DNA of 64,000 nucleotides from Ariolimax columbianus (lineage: Eukaryota > Mollusca > Gastropoda > Stylommatophora > Arionidae): NCBI GenBank assembly GCA_036924085.1, contig JAVGWX010000002.1:50048948-50112947 (forward strand), written 5' to 3'. A program made the translations under genes and the position numbers. This document shows, piece by piece, positions 1 to 12,239 of this stretch. Within the stretch, counting starts at the first letter, position 1, and every line of letters begins with the position of its first letter. The notes beneath the pieces are model-generated. The model ran no database searches, was not told the DNA's origin, and saw nothing but the letters and a program-made list of their open reading frames with translations.

Positions 1-795
1 TGAGAGAACGTTCAGGGCCTGGTAGCGGGAGTGAGAGAACGGTCAGGGTCTGGTGGGAGTGAGAAAACATTCAGGGCCTGGTAGTGGGAGTGAGAGAACG
101 TTCAGGGCCTGGTAGTGGGAGTGAGAGAACGTTCAGAGCCTGGTAGCGGGAGTGAGAAAGCAGGGCCTGGTAGTGGGAGTGAGAGAACGTTCAGGGCCTG
201 TTAGCGGGAGTGGGAGAACGTTCAGGGCCTGGTAGCGGGAGTGAGAGAACGTTCAGGGCCTGGTAGCGGGAGTGAGAGAACGGTCAGGGCCTGTTAGCGG
301 GAGTGGGAGAACGTTCAGGGCCTGGTAGCGGGAGTGAGAGAACATTCAGGGCCTGGTAGGGGGAGTGAGAGAGCAGGGCCTGGTACCGGGAGTGAGAGAA
401 CGTTCAGGGCCTGGTAGCGGGAGTGAGAGAACGGTCAGGGTCTGGTGGGAATGAGAGAACGGTCAGGGCCTGGTAGCGGGAGTGAGAGAACATTCAGGGC
501 CTGGTAGCGGGAGTGAGAGAACGTTCAGGGCCTGGTAGGGGGAGTGAGAGAGCAGGGCCTGGTACCGGGAGTGAGAGAACGTTCAGGGCCTGGTAGCGGG
601 AGTGAGAGAACGTTCAGGGTCTGGTAGCGGGAGTGAGAGAACGGTCAGGGCCTGGTAGCGGGAGTGAGAGAACGTTCAGGGCCTGGTAGCGGGAGTGAGA
701 GAACGGTCAGGGCCTGGTAGCGGGAGTGAGAGAACGTTCAGGGCCTGGTAGCGGGAGTGAGAGAACGTTCAGGGCCTGGTAGCGGGAGTGAGAGA
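1..795. repeat. Minisatellite, ~31-bp G-rich unit
   Basis: About 26 tandem units of ~31 bp built around GAGAGAACGTTCAGGGCC followed by TGGTAGCGGGAGT. Variants alternate ACGTTC, ACGGTC and ACATTC, and a few units have an internal deletion leaving GAGAGCAGGGCC. The array runs off the left window edge. Confidence 0.95.
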
Positions 796-1200
796 ACGAA
801 CGTAGAAGAGGAAGAATTTTCAAAAAGATCCAAGGAAAGTGAAAGAAAAGTATTTTCTAAAATAAAAATTACTTTTGGTTAGAAGCTATCCATAAAAGAT
901 GTCCACGAAAAGGGGGGGGGGGGGGGGGGGGAGAGGCATGTGTAAAATACTGACAAATGTGTAAGTGGGATAGAGGAGGCATCTTTTTGTAAGTGGACGT
1001 CCAATTTACGCACCACATGGCAATGCTCACTCGCACAATTCCATCAAGATCAACAAAACCTCTTATCTTTGAAAGCTATTTACTGTCCAGTTAAACACAA
1101 ATAAATGTTCTTCGCATTGTGTCCCGCTTGCCAGACATTCAAATCTTTCTAGACTCAAAATATCGAACACGAAAAGAATGTTTATTAAATCGTGTTTTTG
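796..1200. other. No gene seen; contains a 20-bp G run
   Basis: AT-rich unique-looking sequence with a homopolymer of 20 G at 912-931. I see no coding or RNA feature. Confidence 0.6.
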
Positions 1201-1560
1201 GGATCAAGATGCTGAGCAGCGCTAGAGCTGCAGTGGTCAGCGACCCATAGTTGACTGCTAGCATCATAGCCAGCGAACCAGAGCTGCCAAGACCATTCTA
1301 CACCTCCACGCGGTGATCATGGATAACAGGCTGCAGCAGGGCAGACTGGCTAAGGAGAAGGGATCGAAGAGGGAATGCTAACCCGGTACTCAAAAAATGC
1401 TTGCTGAAGTCGGATGTGTTGGATCGAAAGGTGCAAATATCGCAGTCAAGCTGTAAACTACGACACAACGCACTCCGTTCTCTGGACTACATTCTGCTAT
1501 TTAAGCCCTTTCAGGGTTTGGTACTGGGAGATTGAGAATGAACGAAGCCAAGCCAAGCCA
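1201..1560 (+). repeat. Rep-A interspersed element (SINE-like), plus orientation
   Basis: Begins near GGATCAAGATGCTGAGCAGC, contains the core GCTGAAGTCGGATG, then GGTGCAAATATCGCAGTC and GTAAACTACGACACAACG, and ends in GGGAGATTGAGAATGAACG plus a short CCAAG-repeat tail. At least nine other full or partial copies occur in this window (8645, 28966, 29660, 43885, 44567, 46990, 50584, 51125, 56535). I do not recognise a tRNA promoter in it. The name Rep-A is local to this annotation. Confidence 0.8.
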
Positions 1561-1704
1561 AATCATGTTTTCACAATATATAAATAGAGTTTTCCCATAC
1601 ATAAATAATGTATTGTACGAATCTGAACTACGCTTGTAAATAATGGTCATGGACATCTGTAGTTTAGTCTAAACTTCCCCGATGCTCATTGAATTTCTGA
1701 CTGT

Positions 1705-2330
1705 TGGTGACTTGGTAAATATAGATAAAGTAGACTTTGTGTAAGTATAGGTAAAGTAGACTTGGTGGAAGTATAGGTAAAGTAGACTTTGTGGCAATAT
1801 AAATAAAGTAGACTTTGTGGCAATAAAGGTAAAGTAGACTTGGTGGCAGTATAGGTAAAGTAGACTTGGTGGAAGTATAGGTAATGTAGACGTGGTGGCA
1901 GTATAGGTAAAGTAGACTTGGTGGAAGTATAGGTAAAGTAGACGGTGGCAGCATAGGTAAAGTAGACTTGGTGGAAGTATAGGTAATGTAGACGTGGTGG
2001 CAGTATAGGTAAAGTAGACGGTGGCAGCATAGGTAAAGTAGACTTGGTGGAAGTATAGGTAAAGTAGACTTGGTGGAAGTATAGGTAATGTAGACGTGGT
2101 GGCAGTATAGGTAAAGTAGACGGTGGCAGCATAGGTAAAGTAGACTTGGTGGAAGTATAGGTAAAGTAGACTTGGTGACAATATATGTATTGTAAAGTAG
2201 ACTGGGTGGCAATATAGGTATGATAACGTAGACTATGTGGCAATATAGGTATCGTAAAGTAGACTAGGTAGCAATATAGGTATCGTAAAGTAGACTAGGT
2301 GGTAATATTGGTATGGTAAAGTAGACCGTT
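1705..2330. repeat. Minisatellite, ~26-bp unit
   Basis: Tandem units of about 26 bp (22-bp variants) with the alternating parts GTAGACTTGGTGG and AAGTATAGGTAAA; later units degrade to GGTATCGTAAAGTAGAC. Open frames on the minus strand here are products of the repeat, not genes. Confidence 0.93.
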
Positions 2331-3180
2331 GCAAAAGCGCACGTAAATGCTTGGATACAGGCTTTTTGTGAGGGCACAACTTCAGATAATTCCCTATGCT
2401 TCGCATGGGGTGATGAGGAGAAACAACATTCTTTCAAAAACTTCAACGGGGATTCCATTTTTCTTGCTCTCAAACACGCAATCTAAATGAAAAACAGCTT
2501 CTTCTGCTAGTAACATCCCAAAGGCAAAACACTCAAAGAAATGGCGTGTACATTTGTGTAACAATGTTATTGCTAATGAAGAAGAGAAGAGAAAGTAGAT
2601 TCCTCTTAATACAAGATAGGAGAACGGTGGGTGTGAAAATAAAAAGAAAACATTTCAATAACTTAATACAATATGTGGAACGGTAAAGATAAATAATGAA
2701 CAATTCAAATAACGTCATTGAAAATGGGCGAGACCTGGGGGGAGAGAAAAATAAATAAGGAACAATTCAATAACCTAATAAATGATGTTAGTGAAGTAAG
2801 AGTTGCTGGTAGCGTTATCAATTCCACAATTCAGCTTTCTGAACTAAGAGATATGTGGTTTGACGAGTCTGTCCGCTAAAATACGCGTTCAATATGAACC
2901 CATCTTGAGATAATTGGACGTTGGCCGAGCTACCAGTACGGTTACTACAACACTCAAGTTAATAATCTAGTCTAAACAGGCCGGTCTAGCGAGCCGCTGA
3001 AGGGGACTCAAAGATCATCATATTATGTTTCTGTGTGAACAAACGCTGCGTTATTACACCAGAAGATTGTAGGTGGTAGTCTATAGTCTACCAGAAATGT
3101 CATGAGAAATATTCCATAAGTCAGTATGCATAAACATTCGGGCGAGACGTGTTCAGTTGTTATCTGAGTCTTAGTCGACC
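2331..3180. other. No gene seen
   Basis: AT-rich, apparently unique sequence between two minisatellites. I see no conserved coding, RNA or repeat signal. Confidence 0.5.
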
Positions 3181-4115
3181 CGTTCTTCTACAGGGAAGGC
3201 TGGCACTGTGACGTTTCATCTCTTCTACGTGAGTGGTTGCCCTTGTACCAATCCTAGCTCTTTTACAGGAGTGGTTGTCCTTGTGCAAGTTCTCATCTTT
3301 TCTACAGGGGTGGTTGTCCTTGGGCAAGTTCTCAACTCTTCTACAGGGGTGGTTGTCCTTGTGCAAGTCTCAACTCTTCTACAGGGGTGGTTGTCCTTGT
3401 GCAAGTTCTCAACTCTTCTACAGGGGTGGTTGTCCTTGTGTAAGTCTCAACTCTTCTACAGGGGTGGTTGTCCTTGTGCAAGTTCTCAACTCTTCTACAG
3501 GGGTGGTTGTCCTTGTGCAAGTTCTCAGCTCTTCTACATGGGTGGTTGTCCTTGTGCAAGTTCTCAGCTCTTCTACAGGGGTGGTTGTCCTTGTGCAAGT
3601 TCTCAGCTCTTCTACAGGGGTGGTTGTCCTTGTGCAAGTTCTCAGCTCTTCTACATGGGTGGTTGTCCTTGTGCAAGTTCTCAGCTCTTCTACAGGGGTG
3701 GTTGTCCTTGTGCAAGTTCTCAGCTCTTCTACAGGGGTGGTTGTCCTTGTGCAAGTCTCAGCTCTTCTACAGGGGTGGTTGTCCTTGTGCAAGTTCTCAG
3801 CTCTTCTACAGGGGTGGTTGTCCTTGTGCAAGTTCTCAGCTCTTCTACAGGGGTGGTTGTCCTTGTGCAAGTCTCAACTCTTCTACAGGGGTGGTTGTCC
3901 TTGTGCAAGTTCTCATCTCTTCTACAGGGGTGGTTGTCCTTGTGCAAGTTCTCATCTCTTCTACAGGGGTGGTTGTCCTTGTACAAGTCTCAGCTCTTCT
4001 ACAGGGGTGGTTGTCCTTGTGCAAGTTCTCAGCTCTTCTACAGGGGTGGTTGTCCTTGTGCAAGTTCTCAGCTCTTCTACAGGGGTGGTTGTCCTTGTGC
4101 AAGTCTCAGCTCTTC
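3172..4115. repeat. Minisatellite, 39-bp unit, probably grown inside a Rep-D element
   Basis: About 23 units of 39 bp (38-bp variants) with core CTTCTACAGGGGTGGTTGTC and CTTGTGCAAGTTCTCAG. The left flank TCTTAGTCGACC followed by CGTTCTTCTACAGGG matches the Rep-D copy at 44360, where the same segment occurs as a single unit. Because 39 is divisible by 3, all frames stay open on both strands; these are not real genes. Confidence 0.93.
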
Positions 4116-4139
4116 TAGACGAGTTGATGGTAGCCGGTT

Positions 4140-4760
4140 AGTGTCGTTGTATGTAACTCACTTCTACTGGTGTGTAACTCACTTCTATTGGCGTGTAACT
4201 CCCTTCTACTGGTGTGTAATTAACTTCTGCTGGTCCATAAATTTACTTCTTATGGGTCAATGGTTCACGCCTATTAATTTGTAACTTCACTGCTTTGGTT
4301 GGTTTCTTCACGTCTAATGATTTGTAACTTTATTTATATTGATCCGTCGTGTCACTTCAGTTCTATTGGTCTGTTACATCACTTATATTGTTCCATCGTA
4401 CCTCTTCACATCTATTGGTCGCTTACTTCAATTATATTGATTCTACTTCACATCTATTGGTCCGTAACTTCACTTTTATTGATTCTACTTCACATGTATT
4501 GGTCCGTAACTTCACTTTTATTGATTCTATTTCACATCTATTGATCCTTAACTGCACTTACATTGGTCCATCGCACCTATTCATGTCTATTTGTCCGTAA
4601 CTTCACGTATATTGATCATACTTCCCGTCTATTGGTCCGTTATTGCATTTCTATTTGTCCGTTATTCATCTTTTAGAGGACAGTAACTTCCTTCTATTGG
4701 TTAGTAACGTAAGGTATTATTCCGTCGCATCACTTTACGTCTAATTAGCATACTTCACGT
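4140..4760. repeat. Degenerate minisatellite, ~22-bp unit
   Basis: Loose tandem repetition of CTATTGGTCCGTAACTTCAC with many substitutions (TATTGATTCTACTTCACAT). It directly follows the 39-bp array. Confidence 0.85.
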
Positions 4761-4969
4761 ATATTGACAGCTTGTTTGCGCAGTACTGTGGCATCGTTTG
4801 TGCGACGGGATCCACATTTTATCTCATCGGGGTTGTAAAGAAGGCAGTAAAGTCTGCTTGGAGTCAACTGGACAATGCTGATTTGGAAGCAACTTAATCT
4901 AGTCGGGTCTGGGTTCTCGACAAAATGTTCCATTTCGGCCACGTGCTTAAAATCGGGCCCCAACGAAAG

Positions 4970-5545
4970 TAGCTCAAATCGGACGACGACAAGCTCCAAT
5001 TGGACCGCGAAAACACGCTCCAATCAGGTGCTTGTCAAGATCCGATTGGGCCTCGACAAGCTTCAATCGCGCCCCGACAAACTCCCATCGGACCACAAGC
5101 TGTGAGACCCCACCAACATGCTCCAATCAGACCCCACCAACATGCTCCAATTAGACCCCACCAACATGCTCCAATCAGACCCCACCAACATGCTCCAATC
5201 ATACCCCTACAACATGCTCCAATCAGACCCCACCAACTTGCTCCAATCAGACCCCCACCAACATACTCAAAACAGACCTCACCCCCCCCCCTCCTTCCAC
5301 CAACATGCTCAAATCAGACCCCTACAACATGCTCCAATCAGACCCCACCAACATGCTCCAATCAGACCCCACCAACATGCTCCAATCATACCCCTACAAC
5401 AACATGCTCCAATCAGACCCCACAAACATGCTCCAATAAGACCCCACCAACATGCTCAATCAGACCCCACAAACATGCTCAATCAGACCCCTACAACATG
5501 CTCAATCAGACCCCTACAACATGCCCCAATCATACCGCGACATGT
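4970..5545. repeat. Minisatellite, 24-bp unit
   Basis: Units of 24 bp, ACCCCACCAACATGCTCCAA plus TCAG, clean from about 5105 and decayed from 4970. Some units are shortened. The 24-bp period keeps frames open, giving artefactual Thr/Asn/Met-rich products. Confidence 0.92.
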
Positions 5546-5940
5546 GCTAAACCTGCCCTGGTTGAGGAGTGTCAATGTTTCGCCAAGACCAAACGCAATA
5601 GTTAATATCAAAGCAGGTGCTCAGTTGCTCTCATCATGTGTAACACTCAGACCAAGAGCCAACCTCAGCTCCAGTCCATGCATGTTGAAAAAAAGACTGT
5701 TACTGCAGCCTGGCCGACGAGGTTGGGATTGTCACTGTACTCTCTGCAGCGGTGAGCCTGTTGAAAAACATAACATTCCACTACAGTTAAGAGAACTGAG
5801 ACTCACCTTCTTCAGTACTCCCAGGGATATAAGTAGAGCCACTACAACTTATCACCAGATACAATTTGTCAAGAATGAACAACTCAGTACGAGTAGCGTC
5901 CGAATACAACAATGCCAAAGCGAATCATGTTGGTGGCATT
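5546..5940. other. No gene seen
   Basis: Flanking sequence between two minisatellites. A frame stays open into it from the repeat but carries no recognisable domain. Confidence 0.5.
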
Positions 5941-5942
5941 AA

Positions 5943-6352
5943 CAGATGGATGAGCTGACAGACAAGAGGATGAGCTGACAAGAGGATGAGCAGACAGACA
6001 AGAGGATGAGCTGACAAGAGGATGAGCAGACAGACAAGAGGATGAGCTGACAAGAGGATGAGCAGACAGACAAGAGGATGAAGAGACAGACAAGAGGATG
6101 AGCTGACAAGAGGATGAGCTGAAGAGGGTGAGCTGACAAGAGGACGAGCTGACAAGAGGATGAGCTGACTAGAGGATGAGCAGACAAGAGGATGAGCTGA
6201 CAATAGGATGAGCTGAAGAGGATGAGCTGACAAGAGGATGAACTGACAGGAGAATGAGCTGACAAGAGGATGTGTTGACAAGAAGATGAGCTGACAAGAG
6301 GATGTGTTGACAAGAGGATGAGCAGACAAGAGGATGAGCTGACAAGAGGACA
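5943..6352. repeat. Minisatellite, ~16-bp unit
   Basis: Tandem GATGAGCTGACAAGAG, with interspersed GATGAGCAGACAGACAAGAG units early on. Confidence 0.93.
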
Positions 6353-6359
6353 ACAGAAA

Positions 6360-7560
6360 GAGATAAAATACAACAAATTGAGATATGCTAACGGTTAGTT
6401 TCACTCACATCAACAACGGTAAACAAGTTAATATTAAAACAAAGAGATAAAAGACAACAGAGAGGAGAGAGAGACCTAACGGATAATTTAACATCACTTA
6501 TGTCAACAACGGTAAACAATTAAATATTTAAAAAACTTTCGCATTTGACGGGCATACCCCTCACGAGCTTTGACCCAAACGTTCTGAAACTAGTGTGACG
6601 ACAGGTCACGAGACTATGAGTGAGTATAATTTAACATCTGTGTGTGTATACGTAATAGTAAATATAAAGAAACTACATTTTCGGTCAAATCTTTTGAATG
6701 ACCTGTCCAATGTCCATCAACATTTGATGGATTAACAGATCCCCCTAATGGTCTATGTGCCAAATTTCAGCTCTATATGTTATTTGGGAAGTTGGTTAAA
6801 ATTGCAGAAATAGAAGAACACGCATCAGGACAACGCTTTTAAAAAGGTTTAGAACGGACATGAAGTTGTAGAGAAACATGGTCGTTATGGACGGCGAATG
6901 GGACAACTATTTGCCTCACATTAAAGTAAGAATATTTTTTTTGCACATGAATAAATGTCACGTCCAACAAACAAAATAAATAAATTCAAGAAACGTCATT
7001 TCCCTTCCGTGTGCATTCAAGATGGCTGATAATAATATGTAATGAAATGTTACAACCCTGAATATAATGGCAACAAAAATATAACGACGCGTATGCATAC
7101 TTCATATATTTGTATAGAGTTATATTAATGGCGCTTTCAAACACGTTCACTCACATTGTGCAAACAAATCTATTTAGCTTCCCAAAACAGCAATTACCCC
7201 ACAAAGATAATGGAACAAACAAGGATTGAAATGCAGTAATTGTGTGAACCATTTTTACGTTCCTATTGATTATAAATAAGGAGAAGTGGACACTAAATTA
7301 TGTGTCTAAGAGTTCCCAGTGTTGTTTCTCAGTGCAATTTATAAACATGTTCTTGTTTTGTTAAAATACAGCTCAGTCCTCGATTTCTACGAGGGTTCAG
7401 TTCTATGGTGTGCTAGTATTTTCTCTTTGTTATCATGCCTCTTTCTTTCTATGTCGCAATGCCTTCTTCTTTGTTTGTCGTTCTGTCCACTTTTCTCTCT
7501 TTGTTTGTCCTGTCTATTCCTTCCTACATTGCCCTTTATTCATCCCTATATTACCCCGCT
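6360..7560. other. No gene seen
   Basis: AT-rich sequence. 6700-6830 contains the phrase CTATGTGCCAAATTTCAGCT, which I associate with dispersed animal repeats, but I cannot name the family. 7430-7560 is pyrimidine-rich. Confidence 0.45.
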
Positions 7561-7589
7561 CCCGTTGTTGCCTTTTATTTGGGCTGTCC

Positions 7590-8585
7590 CTCCCTTTATC
7601 GCCCTCTGGCCGTTCCTCCATTAATCACCCTCTGGCCGTCCCTCCCTTTATCACCCTCTGGCTGTCCCTCCCTTTATCACCCTCTGGCTGTCCCTCCCTT
7701 AATCACCCTCTGGCTGTCCCTCCCTTAATCACCCTCTGGCTGTCCCTCCCTTAATCACCCTCTGGCTGTCCCTCCCTTAATCACCCTCTGGCTGTCCCTC
7801 CCTTAATCACCCTCTGGCTGTCCCTCCCTTAATCACCCTCTGGCTGTCCCTGCCTTAATCACCCTCTGGCTGTCCCTCCCTTTATCACCCTCTGGCTGTC
7901 CCTCCCTTTATCACCCTCTGGCTGTCCCTCCCTTTATCACCCTCTGGCTGTCCCTCCCTTTATCACCCTCTGGCTGTCCCTCCCTTAATCACCCTCTGGC
8001 TGTCCCTCCCTTAATCACCCTCTGGCTGTCCCTCCCTTAATCACCCTCTGGCTGTCCCTCCCTTAATCACCCTCTGGCTGTCCCTCCCTTAATCACCCTC
8101 TGGCTGTCCCTCCCTTAATCACCCTCTGGCTGTCCCTCCCTTAATCACCCTCTGGCTGTCCCTCCCTTTATCACCCTCTGGCTGTCCCTCCCTTTATCAC
8201 CCTATGGCTGTCCCTCACTTAATCACCCTCTGGCTGTCCCTCCCTTAATCACCCTCTGGCTGTCCCTCCCTTAATCACCCTCTGGCTGTCCCTCCCTTAA
8301 TCACCCTCTGGCTGTTCCTCCCTTAATCGCCCTCTGGCTGTCCCTCCCTTAATCACCCTCTGGCTGTCCCTCCCTTAATCACTCTCTGGCTGTCCCTCCC
8401 TTAATCACCCTCTGGCTGTCCCTCCCTTAATTGCCCTCTGGATGTTCCTTCCTTAATCGCCCTCTGGATGTTCCTCCCTTAATCGCCCTCTGGATGTTCC
8501 TCCCTTAATCGCCCTCTGGATGTTCCTCCCTTAATCACCCTCTGGATGTTCCTCCCTTTATCACCCTCTGGATGTTCCTAGTTAT
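7590..8585. repeat. Minisatellite, 26-bp unit
   Basis: About 38 units of 26 bp, CTCTGGCTGTCCCTCCCTTA plus ATCACC, with blocks of TTTATCACC variants and a right-hand block reading CTCTGGATGTTCCTCCC. Confidence 0.95.
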
Positions 8586-8644
8586 ATCACCTGTTTGTTT
8601 CTACCTTTATTGCCCTTTGTCATCCTTTATGTGTTCCTCCTTGT

Positions 8645-8950
8645 ATCATCATCTAGGGTAGAAGATGCACCACATACGGTGAATGAGCCGGCAGCAGTCA
8701 GTGACTCATTGCTGGCTGCTTGCATCAGGGTCAGCTGACTATAGCTGACCAAGTCCTTATTCCGCCTACAAATGGCGGCCCTGGAAACAGGCTACACTAG
8801 TGCAGTCTGGTCACGAGAATAAAGATCCCAAGACAAACCCAATCTGAATAAATGTCATTCTGAATCCGGATATGTCGCGCCGAAAGGATCAGATATCGCA
8901 GCCTCGCTGTAAACTACAACGCAACGTCCTTTTTCAGGTCGAACGATAAA
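8645..8950 (+). repeat. Rep-A interspersed element, diverged
   Basis: Contains GAATGAGCC...GTCAGTGACTCATTGCTGGC, CCTGGAAACAGGCTACA, CCGAAAGGATCAGATATCGC and GTAAACTACAACGCAACG, in the same order as the Rep-A copy at 1201. Confidence 0.7.
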
Positions 8951-9139
8951 AAGAAAAAAAAAATCACTCTATGTCTGTTCCTCCTTGTGCGGTCCCTCTA
9001 CCCCATTCACTCTTTATCGTACTCTGTTACTCTATCTTGTTGTGTCCTGTTTCTCTTTTGTTCGTACAGTCTGTTTCTCTCTTAGTCGACGTGCCTCTTT
9101 TTCTCAGTGTCCTACTATGTCACTTTTTATCTTTCTCGT

Positions 9140-9140
<1 letters not shown>

Positions 9141-9177
<37 letters not shown>
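9141..9177. repeat. Microsatellite (CT)n
   Basis: Pure CT dinucleotide run followed by GTGTGTGT, inside a pyrimidine-rich stretch. Confidence 0.95.
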
Positions 9178-9184
<7 letters not shown>

Positions 9185-9753
9185 TTATCATCTGGTTCTT
9201 TCTCACATTCTTGCCTTTGCGGTTTCTTATTTTTGTCGTACTCTGCCCCACCCCCATGTAATATGTATTTAAATACAATGTGTCAACTGTCGTGTAAGTA
9301 AAGTGGAAATTTAGCAGAATTAACCGCTGGTTAGAAATTGATTTTTTGAAGACTCCATTGTACTAAGCCGCAGCCTGTGAGAGGTCGGATGGCCAGTGTC
9401 CTTCCTTGCTGTTTTTTACTTTCCCTGACCCATGCGTCAGGTACCCATTTACAGCGGTCTCCGATTAAAATCACGACCCAGATTTTGTTTAGTCTCCGAT
9501 TCTAACCGAGGCAGGATGTTAACACAGAAAATAGCGAATTGTTCGATATGAACTGAGCTAACGCCGCCCCCACCCCTCCCCCCAATCGGTCGTGTACTCA
9601 CACAAAAATAAATACATATCATACATAAACATACATACAAAAATACATACACCCACACAAATAATTAAGTGCTATCCAGCATGCTTAGTATTCATGCACA
9701 TTTATAGAAAGCTCAACAGAGATGTGCTGACCACATTGCTCGAATACCAAGTC

Positions 9754-9891
<138 letters not shown>

Positions 9892-9989
9892 TGTGTTGTA
9901 CATTTTCCAAGAGCTTTCAATCTACTTTGACTTTCTCTCCTTTCTTTCATGTTGAACTTTTTCCAAAAACTTTCAATCTATGAGACATG

Positions 9990-10325
9990 TTCAAATGAAA
10001 CCGGACCTAACTGCACCACGTGAACATACGTACGATGCACATGATGATGTCACATCAGGTATAAACAGCACATACCAACCATCAAGTTTGCAAAATTTCA
10101 TTTTCTTCCGACTCATAGTTTCCTCGGCAGACCATTGAAAACATGGCGGGTGTGATACGGAATCCATCCAGAGTTGATCAGCGAGTGCTGATTCGGTTTC
10201 TAACAGCTGAAGGATGTTGACCAGTTGAAATTCATCACCGTCGCCATATCTTACGTTCGCTAGCAGAGGAATTCGCTGTGTCGCTAGGGACAGTTTATAT
10301 GGTGGTTAGCAAGAAACTGAAGTAA
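9990..10325 (+). mobile_element. Mariner-like element 5' remnant (tentative)
   Basis: From 10144 the plus strand reads MAGVIRNPSRVDQRVLIRFL, then TAEGC, a stop (TGA at 10219), and PVEIHHRRHI. The pattern IRFL..EG...EIH.R resembles the N-terminal helix-turn-helix of mariner transposases, and the upstream segment GTTCAAATGAAACCGGACC looks like a terminal/UTR region. No catalytic domain follows, so at most a truncated and stop-containing remnant. A chance resemblance is possible. Confidence 0.4.
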
Positions 10326-10329
10326 GGGT

Positions 10330-11030
10330 ACCCATTGTGAACACCTTTCGATACTAGTTTCTTCACGGCCACCATTAATGATCCCCTGGTGCAGTCCGCT
10401 ATCTAATCCTATCTTCGAACGAAACCTTCTCTGATTGACCCAATTTCTGCTACAGAGTTTCGCTGATTGTCCTGACCTTTTCCTCCTAACAATTTTTTGC
10501 TGAACTTGAAAGGTCTGTCTTTCGATAACTTGGAGATTTCAAGTAAAACCTTACTACTGATAGAATATGTATATATTCAGGAGACTTGATCATTTGGAGA
10601 TCTCGATATAGTGTAGACGCTTTGAGATAAGAAACTACTAGAATATTTTCTTTTTCGATTTATTTCGTCGACCTTGAAAGAACTGTCCTTCAATATATAC
10701 TTGTACCATGACTTCCATTTTTATGGCCATGACAAGTACAATGATAAGTGTTGAGGAACCTTCTACTTTAGAGAAGATTAAGAATGAGACCGAAGATGAC
10801 AACATAGAAGCTACATGCCAGTTGAGACTATATGACACTGCAAATGAAATGTTTATTATGGTGTATTGTTGTCCAGGTTTCCATGTCTACGGAGGACCCT
10901 CTGAGGTGTACAATGCTAGAGCAGCTCGTTGGCCGTCCTCAAAGGATGTGGCCAGTACAAGTAATGGTAGGACTGATTTTAACTGTTTCATCTCTATTAT
11001 TAGTTTTTCCACAACTTTCATGGACGATGT
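10330..11030. other. No recognised gene
   Basis: An open frame of 122 codons runs at 10708-11076 on the plus strand but shows no domain I know, no homologue motif and ends inside a tandem repeat. I do not call it a gene. Confidence 0.4.
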
Positions 11031-11520
11031 ATCTACTATCCTGAAGCTGATGACAATGGAAGAGCTGACAGTCTGAGGGAGCTTGATGGATCTACTATCC
11101 TGAAGCTGATGACAACGGAAGAGCTGACAGTCTGGATTCAGGGACTTGATTTATCTCCTATTCTGAAGCTGATGACAATGGAAGAGCTGACAGTCTGAGG
11201 GAGCTTGATTTATCTACTATCCTAAAGCTGATGACAACGGAAGAGCTGACAGTCTGGCTTCAGGGACTTGATGTATCTACTATTCTGAAGCTGATGACAA
11301 TGGAAGAGCTGACAGTCTGAGGGAGCTTGATTTATCTACTATCCTGAAGCTGATGACAACGGAAGAGCTGACAGTCTGGCTTCAGGGACTTGATTTATCT
11401 CCTATTCTGAAGCTGATGACAATGGAAGAGCTGACAGTCTGAGGGAACTTGATGGATCTACTATCCTGAAGCTGATGACAATGGAAGAGCTGACAGTCTG
11501 AGGGGACTTGATGGATCTAA
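11030..11520. repeat. Minisatellite with alternating 59- and 63-bp units
   Basis: Units share TATCCTGAAGCTGATGACAA and GGAAGAGCTGACAGTCTG. One type continues GAGGGAGCTTGA, the other GCTTCAGGGACTTGA, and the two alternate, so the true repeat is a ~122-bp dimer. Confidence 0.9.
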
Positions 11521-12239
11521 TATGACTTCAAGGATTTGCTGGACCTACTATCCTTTCGTTGATGTTTAAAAAGGGGTCTGAAAAGATGGATCAGCAAGCT
11601 ACGAGCACTATCACACTCTTTATGATCTGCTCTGCTGGTAGAGGTTGAGGGCCAATATGTCTGCATGGAGTTCCTCGTCGATTCTACTAGGGGAGTCAAA
11701 AGTAACGACAATATTTTAATATAAATTTTTATTTTAATATTAAGGTGTTTTTTTTTTTACTCCTGCTCATACTTAACATAGCAGAATATAATCTATACAA
11801 TATCTGCACGTTACATTATTCTTCATTGGATTTAAAAAGATGTGCGCAATTAATATTTACTTTGTGCCAAGTAGCCTTTATTCCCCAAACCTTTAAATCT
11901 CTGTTGGTTGGTGTAAATAATGCAAGGGAAATTCAGTAATTACAGATGGCTAAACAAGTACTGGTTACTATAAAGTCATTACCTTTCATTTACAACTATA
12001 TTCTTATTTTAAATCGATTGAAAATATTTTCAACTTCAACTTTTCAACTATTTGTGATTCTATTGAAGAACAACTAATTTTACATCCTCTACAAAAATAG
12101 ACCAATTTTACCCGAAACAACAGAAGCTTCAAAAGCACTCTTATAATTTTCAACACAACTCAGATTACAAGATATAATTGGAAAATGTGTAATAATTACT
12201 GAAAATGATTTTTAAATATCATCTCGGTGAAATGGAAGG

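Noticed and set aside
912..931. G-quadruplex or regulatory element at the G run (also the C run at 28560)
   Set aside because: Long homopolymers are common assembly or sequencing artefacts and nothing around them suggests a promoter.
1664..2243. Tyr/Leu-rich open frames in the 26-bp minisatellite
   Set aside because: Three overlapping frames are open together on the minus strand and encode only the repeat.
3208..4284. Long open frames (up to 358 codons) in the 39-bp minisatellite, both strands
   Set aside because: The unit length is a multiple of three and lacks stops in several frames at once; several overlapping frames are open simultaneously, which is a repeat artefact.
10708..11076. 122-codon plus-strand open frame starting MTSIFMAMTSTMIS
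   Set aside because: No recognisable domain, no repeat of its motifs elsewhere, and its end runs into a minisatellite. It could be chance; a transcript would be needed to call it.
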